From Helichrysum umbraculigerum (taxonomy: Eukaryota > Streptophyta > Magnoliopsida > Asterales > Asteraceae), in the NCBI GenBank assembly GCA_949592205.1, contig CATIUR010000004.1, positions 69,661,837 to 69,725,836 on the forward strand: a DNA stretch of 64,000 bases. The letters run 5' to 3'. Numbering within the stretch: the first letter of the stretch is position 1; each line of letters opens with the position of its first letter. Made by a program: the position numbers and the translations under genes. A model generated the notes under the pieces. It had not been told where the DNA came from and ran no database searches. It was given only the letters and a program-made list of their open reading frames with translations. Shown piece after piece: positions 57,674 to 64,000 of this stretch.

Positions 57674-57751
57674 GTATTATATCTGATTAATCTTAAATAT
57701 ATAGAACTTGTATGATAGAGCTTATGCTAATCATAAATGTTTAATATTTAG
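57674..57751 (+). other. Candidate intron 2 of SIRE ORF3
   Basis: 78 bp, GTATTATATCTG to AATATTTAG, phase 0, with a branch-point-like GCTAAT 24 bp upstream of the acceptor. Its first ten bases equal those of intron 1. Confidence 0.6.
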
Positions 57752-58088
57752 GATCCTGTTAGATCATCTGGAGGTCATGATGGTGAAACGGCTTCAGATG
57801 AGGATTATGAGAATACACCTTCTCCTCCTCCGTCTATTTCTGAAAAGAAGAGAAAAGGTAAGGGTATTCTGGAGGAAGGTTCTGAGGAGGTTGAAACTCC
57901 TTTGAGGAAGAGGTCGAGGAATTTGACCATTAGAGAAGGTTAGTATTATACAACGTTAGATAATCTTAACTTGTTGCTTATCAGGAGTTAAACTGAGACA
58001 GTTAATTCTGTGACAGTTGCTCAAGATACACCGCAGGTCGAGACGGTGATATCGGTAGAGTCTTGAGCCGATGTCTGTACCTGCTAAG

Positions 58089-58192
58089 GTATGAGATTTA
58101 AGTTTGATACTACAAGTATTACAAAATTAATTAGAGATTGAGACAGAGTAATATGTAACAATTACTTATTTAATTTTTGTCTAACATTTTAG
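58089..58192 (+). other. Candidate intron 4 of SIRE ORF3
   Basis: 104 bp from GTATGAG to CTAACATTTTAG, AT-rich, with a CTAAC branch-like motif near the end. The flanks are coding-like (MSVPAK before, EIVDLVRSEP after), though the upstream exon is disrupted. Confidence 0.55.
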
Positions 58193-58843
58193 GAGATTGT
58201 TGACTTAGTACGTTCGGAGCCGATTCCGACTACTACAGCAAGCACATTTACAGCTGATCTTCTGAAGACAGCTTTGACTCAGCCACTTCCACCGCGTACA
58301 TTTGAGTCACATGTTGCTTCTTAGACACCACCTGGACCGACGATCATTCCTATTACTCCTGTGACTGATGCTGAAAGGATTACATCCTTGGAGTCGAAAG
58401 TGAAGGAGTTAGAGAAGGTTGTTGCTAGGGTTCCATAGTTGGTTGTAAACAATCTTACTCTAGGCCAGCAAGTGCTTGAACAGAGTCATGCTTACAATAC
58501 ACTGCTGAAGACTCACAATACACTCCTTGATGATTTTACTGCTCAGCGACTGAAGCTTGATAACTTGGAGAGTTTGGTCTTGAGAACTCATTCAGGACAG
58601 TCTGCTCAGGGGGAGGTATTGGTATATCTGGAGTTTTGCAAGCAAGATGAGCTGAGAAGGAAAAGAGACTCTGACAAAGACGATGATCCCAATGCACCTA
58701 GTGGTGAGCAGACCGGTCCTTCAAAGACTGGTGAGCAAGCTACAACTCAGGGGGAGTCGGGTGCTGAAGCTAGTGGTGCTGAAGCAGGAACAAGTACAGA
58801 TAAGACCGTACCGGGTGATACTGAAGCTGGTAAGATAGCTTAG

Positions 58844-59479
58844 TATTAGCATAGTACTGTAATATTTGTAATAATTTGTATTGAACAAATGTAAACTTAA
58901 TATTATTGTGTAAATATATTCGGCTTAAGATTATTATTATTTTAAGTAAAATATGTTTTTTTTTTAAGTTTATATAATTATATGTTAAGATAAAATAGTG
59001 ATCGAAAGACTTCCGACTCATTGAGTAGTCGAGCGGCGTGTTCCGATTAATATCGGTGGTCAAAATTTTATAATAAAATATGCATTTTAGACTTGAGAGT
59101 TTGTATACTGACAAGTTAAAAATGTATCAGTATTAACTAGACAAATGATATAATTTAAAGGTTAAATTGATAATGAATTAGATCAACTAACACTTGGAAA
59201 TTATATAAGGTAATTAATAGTAAATTTAAATGTTTGGTGATTATTCACAATGCATTAGAATTTAAAATTAATTATTATTTGTTAAGTAGGTTATAAGACT
59301 TAAGAGATTTTTTGGATTGATTCAGGGTAATCAATAAAAGATTTAAAAGTTATATAGAATGCGTTTATATTTTTGGTTAAAATATACAAAAGAATTAATA
59401 AAGAAATTCTTAGATTGGTTCAGGGAAATCAATGAAGAATTTGAATTATTAATATATTTGTATTTACATTTTTCTCTAG
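58844..59479 (+). other. AT-rich spacer or intron between SIRE ORF3 and ORF4
   Basis: No gene supported. It ends in TTTTTCTCTAG (59479), an acceptor-like sequence directly before coding-like ORF4 sequence. It may be an intron or just intergenic. Confidence 0.5.
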
Positions 59480-60528
59480 GAATGGAAATGCTAAATCTAT
59501 CAGATTCAAAAGATGATATTTTGGATGAGATAGATGAAGAGATTGATTATGATATTGAAGAAGGAGAGTTCAAACTTCCTGAAGATTAGACTGCGGTATT
59601 TGAATCTGTGATAGATGAAGGTGTTGATCTGGATGCAAATATAGATGAACATGTTGTGAATCCATCAACGACTGAATTTGTTTTTGTAAATGAACAAGGA
59701 GAATCAGTTATTGATTTAGAAGCTTTTGAGAATGCTTCTGAAGATTCGGATACTGAAGTTGAAGAAATAGAGGATAAATACAAACATATGGTTGGTAATC
59801 CTATGTTTATCCAAGAAATGCTAAAGAAGAAAAAGGAAAATAAGCCACGCATTTTGAAAGAAGTTGATATTACTGGAAAGCGTGTACTTAAAACTGGCAT
59901 TATTGGATGGTATTATGACTCTGACCTGAAGCTCTTCGCAATCAAATGGTTTGACGGGGTTCAATATTTTGAGAAGAAGCTTGCAGTGATTAGTTCGTTA
60001 CCTCGATATGAGATTCGAGATTTGGCTAGATTAGATATGATAAATCCAAGTGATGATGACTATGCTAAGTATGTTGAGCGTATCATTAGGACTGAAGGAT
60101 TATCTATGAAGTTCTCGAAGATTAAGACAAGGAAAGGTAAAACGATAAAGCTGAACGAACTCAGTCAGAGGACAGGAAGAAGAAGAAGGAAGAAGGTTTA
60201 TCCAGCGGTCAACTGTATTAAGCAAATACCTATGAAGACTATGCCTCAGAATATTTTGGGAAAGTTGAAATATTGGGGGGTAGATGCTGGATCAGGATAA
60301 GCCTTTATGATTGAAGCTGATGATGATTATCCTGATTGTGAAAAAGAGATTCTTCGTGTATATGATCATAGACACCTGATGAACTTATCAAAGGAAGATC
60401 TGATTACGTTGTCCAAGAACAAGATCAAATCTACTATTGGTTGGGGTGATTTAGCACGAGATTATCACAGGATGGTTAAAACATGCATTAAGCTTAAAAT
60501 TTTTGCAGGTAGTAAGATTTACTATTGA
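59480..60528 (+). pseudogene. SIRE ORF4, unrecognised acidic/basic protein
   Basis: One frame (about 349 codons) to the stop at 60528, interrupted by TAG 59587-59589 and TAA 60298-60300, both explainable as former CAG/CAA codons. The N-terminal third is strongly acidic (DDILDEIDEEIDYDIEEGE). A middle region (VLKTGIIGWYYDSDLKLFA, SSLPRYEIRDLARLDMINPS) looks like a small folded domain. A basic patch RTGRRRRKKV follows, suggesting nuclear localisation or RNA binding. It ends 55 bp before the 3' LTR. Long conservation of frame suggests a real former gene of the element. I do not recognise the family. Confidence 0.6.
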
Positions 60529-60583
60529 AAATCAAAGACAAGCGTGAAGATAAAGACGCTAGAGCTATTGTCAAGGGGGAGTC
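60529..60583 (+). other. SIRE polypurine tract region
   Basis: AAGGGGGAG at about 60573-60581 is followed by TC and the 3' LTR start, the usual copia arrangement. Confidence 0.8.
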
Positions 60584-60780
60584 TGTTGAGACATAGATTG
60601 TGACAACAGATCTTGCTTGAAATAGGACTGGTGTAATTATTATTACGTTTGTACATTGGTTTAGATTTGTAAATAAATATTTGTTTTGTTAGTAATATTC
60701 GTTAAACATATTATTGTGCTAAGTTAGACGAATGTTAAATACGAAATAAATATATATACGTTTGTTGCGAGACGAGATGA
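60584..60780 (+). repeat. SIRE 3' LTR, truncated
   Basis: 197 bp match the start of the 5' LTR, ending at GAGACGAGATGA. The remaining 323 bp, including the motif cluster and TATA box, are missing and unrelated sequence follows, so the LTR was cut by deletion or recombination. Confidence 0.85.
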
Positions 60781-62460
60781 TATAAATATGTTCGTATCAA
60801 TAATATATATATGTTCGTTCGGAACTAAAACGTCCCCCTTATCTTGTAGATTATTGTAAATTGGATCCTTGTATTTAATTGTATTATAATTGTAAATATT
60901 TGTAAAGTGGAATAAATAGATAATTTGTTATAAATAAGAATAACGTTTTCCTGTGTTCCTTGTGTTCGAATTTGGACTTACTTATTAAGCTATATTACAT
61001 GAACGGGTTAATCTTGCCTGAATTGTGTGATAGTATTATTTAGTATTTCCTTAATTAAACTTGTTATTATAATTGCATATACTTAGCACACATCAGTGTG
61101 CTTGTACGTATGATTGTGGACTTGTACTCTTGGATCCAAGGCTTGCCTATAAATAGAGGCCTCATTCACCTCATTTCACACACCACATTACACCATTTTT
61201 CATATCTCACTCTCTCTCTAGTATAGTTTCTCTCTCTAGCACTACTCTTATTTGTTAGAGGAGAATTAGTTAGGTTAGTTTTAGGTTAGATCTTGGTTAA
61301 TATTTAACCTAGACTAACGCAGGGGCTACTTTTGTAATAGTGCAGGGAATATTCCGAAGGGCTTATTTGTAATATTGTCAAAGATATTACGGAGGTTCCG
61401 TTCATGTATTCTTGTAACACTATTATGTCTACGTATAATCTACGGTTATTTCTTTCCTTTTCTATTATGATGATTGCTATTATTATAATGATAGATTTAG
61501 GATTGTTTGCCATGCGTAGTGAGTAGTTCTCTTATGTGCTTGTTGTGATGTAGTTAGCTTGTTAATATTTGGGGTGAAGTTATTTTAAATACGCAATTGG
61601 GATAATATCGTTATGAAACAACAGAAGTAATGTTATACGGCTTTCATTTGTATAGCGCCGGAATCATCACGAATGTGTGTAGTACGGAACGTGGAAGCTA
61701 TGAAAGTCGTGGGCACAATCCGTTGTGGAATAATGTTCCCAATTGTTACAAAATGAAAACCGTTGTATTGTTAACTTTGTATTTATGAATTTCTAAACCA
61801 AAATTCCTTTCCTCCAATAAACGTTGTTAGAACCTGTATGACAAGGAGTCACGAACAGTGATCAACCGGTAACTACCTATCTATGTTTTCAAATATAAAC
61901 ATGGTCTGAATTATGTAGCTGTGGAAATACTGTCAAACATATCGTATAGTACACCGTGAATCACTCAAACGATTTATTGGGATATGTTTAAAAAGTGAGG
62001 GTTGGGTTTATATCATAGATGGTCAAACTTTAATACAAACTTAGTAAACTAGTCCAGCGTGACCATAAAGTATGTGGCACCAGAAAGACCATAAATCGGC
62101 ACAGTACTTCGTATAACGTTTAAATACGTGCGAAAAGCTAAGGAACTGCCGTCGGTTGAAGACTGTGTCACATCCTGGTTGAACCACACAGTTCTGGACT
62201 AAACAAAGACCATTAATACAAAGTTAGCAGTCACCAAACCAAGTCTTAATCTTAAATGCCTTTCCTAGCCTTAGTATCTCCGTGGTGTTAACTTTTAGTG
62301 TGTCTGTTACCTATCTCATGCGCCCAGGAAATACTATGTGACATCCGTCACTAAATTCTCTTTGTACAGGTTCGTTCGTGATCATTTCTTACTTTCTAGT
62401 ACACATTTCGCATATAAACAACGGCAACCGTCATCGAACCGTTTATGACGTTTAAACGGT
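60781..62460 (+). repeat. Athila/Tat-like LTR fragment related to 14.7-17 kb LTR
   Basis: The first 300 bp are AT-rich and unassigned. CTATAAATAG (61147-61156) and a CT-rich start region follow. About 61595-61745 matches 15830-15975 closely (shared TATACGGCTTTCATTTGTAT and GTATAGCGCCGGAA). Order of motifs is similar to the earlier LTR but more diverged afterwards. No gene. Confidence 0.55.
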
Positions 62461-63121
62461 TAAACACTAACTTTGTAAAAACACCTAACGTTGAGGTTTA
62501 ATTACATCAAAAATCTTCGTTTTTGAAAAACGAATCCAACGCAAAAAGATTCAGCTTAAACGGACGTCGAACGAAGAAGTTAAGAAGCAAAACGTAAACG
62601 AGAACGGGCTGGAACTAAAGCCCCAATCGCGACGCGATTGGGGGACGCGATTAGGCCACAATCGCGGAGCGATTTAACCCAGATCGCGGCGCGATCCGTC
62701 AGTCGGTCAGTTTTGATATTTAAGCCATTTTAAACCCTAATTCGTAACATAAACACTCACAGCCGGTTTTGTGCGATCTAGAGCGATTCTTTACTCATTT
62801 ATTCATCATCCTAAGCCTAGGAACTCAAGTAATCAATCCTCTAATCACTCCATTGATCGAGGGCTTGGATTCCTACGTATTCGGTGAGTTCTTGTGAATC
62901 AAATCCATCGTATTCTTTGTATTCTTGTTGCATGGCTTGTCTAAACCATTCAAAAACTCTTTGTTTACAGATTGTGGCAAAGGATTTCGTGTACATTGTT
63001 CGATAGTCGGTATAAAATCCCTTCCGAATCACTCATTTTATCATGTTTCGATTATTCGTTATTGCCGGATATTTCGGTTCATTTCCATTGTGTTCCGGGT
63101 AAATAAAATGGATAAGATATT
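62461..63121 (+). repeat. LTR-like promoter fragment with CpG palindromes
   Basis: Palindromes at 62622-62644 (two 11-bp arms of CCCCAATCGCG type around one base), 62661-62675 (AATCGC/GCGATT) and 62683-62697 (GATCGCG/CGCGATC) precede a weak TATA-like GATATTTAAG (62715-62724). A possible intron runs from GTGAGTTC (about 62884) to TTTGTTTACAG (about 62970). No ORF is convincing. It is likely the U3/leader of another retroelement, cut by G5. Confidence 0.45.
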
Positions 63122-64000
63122 TGTAACAACCGCCAAATTAGGGCTAGTATTAGCGTCTAATTCTTTGTTAATACATGTAATTAGTTCTGTATTAGGCTAA
63201 TTCATGTATCGGATTATATGTTGGTTAATATATATATAACTTTGCGATTTGATTAAATCGTACGCAACTTAAATAGAATGAAATTCTATTCGGTTATTAC
63301 GGACGTTGGTGAACAAGTGTTTATAAACTAAAATAACGCAACTATGACCGAAATGCTATTTTATAACATTTAGTAACTGCCTCGTATTACACAATTAAAA
63401 CTTATACGATTTAATAACAAAAGTAACTAAATTTAATTTAAACTATTAAAGATTTAAGGAAATAATTTAAGTAACTTATTTAACAAGATTTGAGATTTTA
63501 TAAATATAATTAAACGTGTAAAAATAAATAATTTAACGTAAAACGACGGAGAAAACGAACGCCGCACGGAGCGCGGAACGGGGACTGGGTGAGGTGAGGC
63601 TTTCACCAACACCCCACCTCCCACTCACTTTTCTCATTCTTTCTCTTTTCTTTCTCTTTCTTCCCTTCTTTTTCTCTCAAACCTCCATCCACCACCATCA
63701 TCAACATCCACAAAATAACACCATCAAACGACGCCGGATCATACCACATCTTTGGAGAAAAACGTTCATCTCTTCACGATCTACAACTTCATCTTTTCGG
63801 ATTTTCAATCCGACACTTTGTAAGTTTTCGACAAATCCCGAAATCTCTCGTTTTTGATCATTTTTACAAGTTTATGGCTTAAATAGGCTTAATATGTTCA
63901 TATAAGGGTTGGGTAAAAGATTTGGACCGAACGGAAATCGGAAAACTCGTTTTCGGCACATTTTCCGGCCAACAGACCGCTACGTCGCTTTTGGACCCAG
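63122..64000 (+). repeat. G5: partial gypsy LTR running off the window
   Basis: It begins TGTAACAACC and follows the G1 LTR plan: GGACGTTGGT (63301-63310), AAACGAACGCCGCACGG (about 63553-63569), CT-rich tract, GTAAGT (63820) and, at the very end, GCTACGTCGC (from about 63979), apparently the start of an inverted-repeat array at about 860 nt, as in G1 and G2. Confidence 0.85.

Larger units (their letters stand above)
56475..58843 (+). pseudogene. SIRE ORF3, apparently intron-containing, decayed
   Basis: It sits where SIRE elements carry an additional (env-position) ORF. Exon 1 (56475-57503) encodes a folded-looking domain of about 290 residues (ILHFLAWSRIRYAI, FDELSPAILSVAL), then an Ala/Gln/Glu-rich tail. 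Candidate GT-AG introns: 57504-57583, 57674-57751 (both begin GTATTATATC and join codons in phase), from 57939 to 57984 or 58016, and 58089-58192. Exon 2 is exactly 30 codons. Exon 3 has basic patches EKKRKGKG and RKRSR. The last part (58193-58843) has a coiled coil (ITSLESKVKELEKVV) and a Glu/Gly/Thr-rich end. TAG codons at 58322 and 58436 and a TGA near 58065 break it. No signal peptide or membrane segment seen. Function unknown. Confidence 0.65.
19327..60780 (+). mobile_element. Ty1/copia SIRE/Maximus-type element carrying nested insertions
   Basis: The pieces are: 5' LTR 19327-19846, PBS 19849, leader, gag 20317-22849 and 32460-32748, pol about 32738-36182, a 3' region 54273-60583 with ORF3 and ORF4, and a partial 3' LTR 60584-60780. 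Subtracting G2 and G3 with their duplications leaves about 14.0 kb, large even for SIRE. Integrase before RT in pol marks copia; a very long gag and additional ORFs between pol and the 3' LTR mark SIRE/Maximus. It is decayed: in-frame stops, one frameshift and a truncated 3' LTR. The left flank is aactt (19322-19326), but no matching duplication can be checked on the right. Confidence 0.88.

Noticed and set aside
56475..58843. ORF3 as a classical viral envelope gene
   Set aside because: The position matches env-like SIRE ORFs, but I see no signal peptide, membrane anchor or cleavage site, so I make no envelope claim.
58770..59114. 114-codon minus-strand ORF opposite the end of ORF3
   Set aside because: AT-rich antisense frame without features; overlaps the sense ORF3 end.

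Overview
The window looks like intergenic heterochromatin of a plant nuclear genome. It is almost entirely LTR retrotransposons, several nested in one another, and I see no host gene, tRNA, rRNA, CRISPR or bacterial feature. The lineages present (Ty3/gypsy chromovirus of Tekay/Del type, Ty1/copia of SIRE/Maximus type, Athila/Tat-like remnants) fit a eudicot. Asteraceae is my best guess from the family mix, but this is inference only.

Layout. 1-1459 and 12061-14699 are parts of an old Athila/Tat-like element split by a young, intact gypsy element (G1, 1465-12055, TSD gaaac). An LTR of that older element follows (14700 to about 17210), then AT-rich remnant sequence and the start of a second Athila/Tat-like LTR (18143-19326). 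That LTR is the target of a large copia/SIRE element (19327 to about 60780, about 14 kb without its insertions). Inside SIRE, G2 (22850-32459, minus strand, TSD ggatg) interrupts the end of gag, and G3 (36442-54267) lies just after pol. Inside the 3' LTR of G3 sits G4 (44398-52620, minus strand, TSD attac). The SIRE part after G3 holds two extra ORFs and a truncated 3' LTR. The window closes with further degraded LTR sequence (60781-63121) and the first 0.9 kb of another gypsy LTR (G5, from 63122).

How the parts work together. G1 has an uninterrupted gag-pol polyprotein of 1481 residues with a C-terminal chromodomain-like tail, plus an additional coiled-coil ORF upstream of gag. G2 has nearly identical LTRs but one TGA stop between RT and RNase H. 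G3 keeps only gag (TGA at codon 4), a ruined protease stub and a second small ORF joining a coiled coil to zinc-binding motifs. G4 has no coding capacity. G1 to G4 share the same initiator-Met-tRNA primer-binding site, leader sequence and pre-PPT motif, so G3 and G4 look like non-autonomous elements that G1/G2-type proteins could mobilise.

Main points for a second look: (i) SIRE ORF3 appears to contain several GT-AG introns, with a splice acceptor just before its ATG; (ii) the gypsy LTRs carry arrays of short CpG-rich inverted repeats at nearly the same offset, within a possible LTR intron; (iii) four unrelated LTRs carry GC-rich palindrome or direct-repeat clusters just upstream of a TATA box; (iv) a run of hairpins with different, compensating stem sequences lies in G4; (v) all premature stops I could interpret fit C-to-T change in CpG or CHG context. 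All alignments here are by eye.
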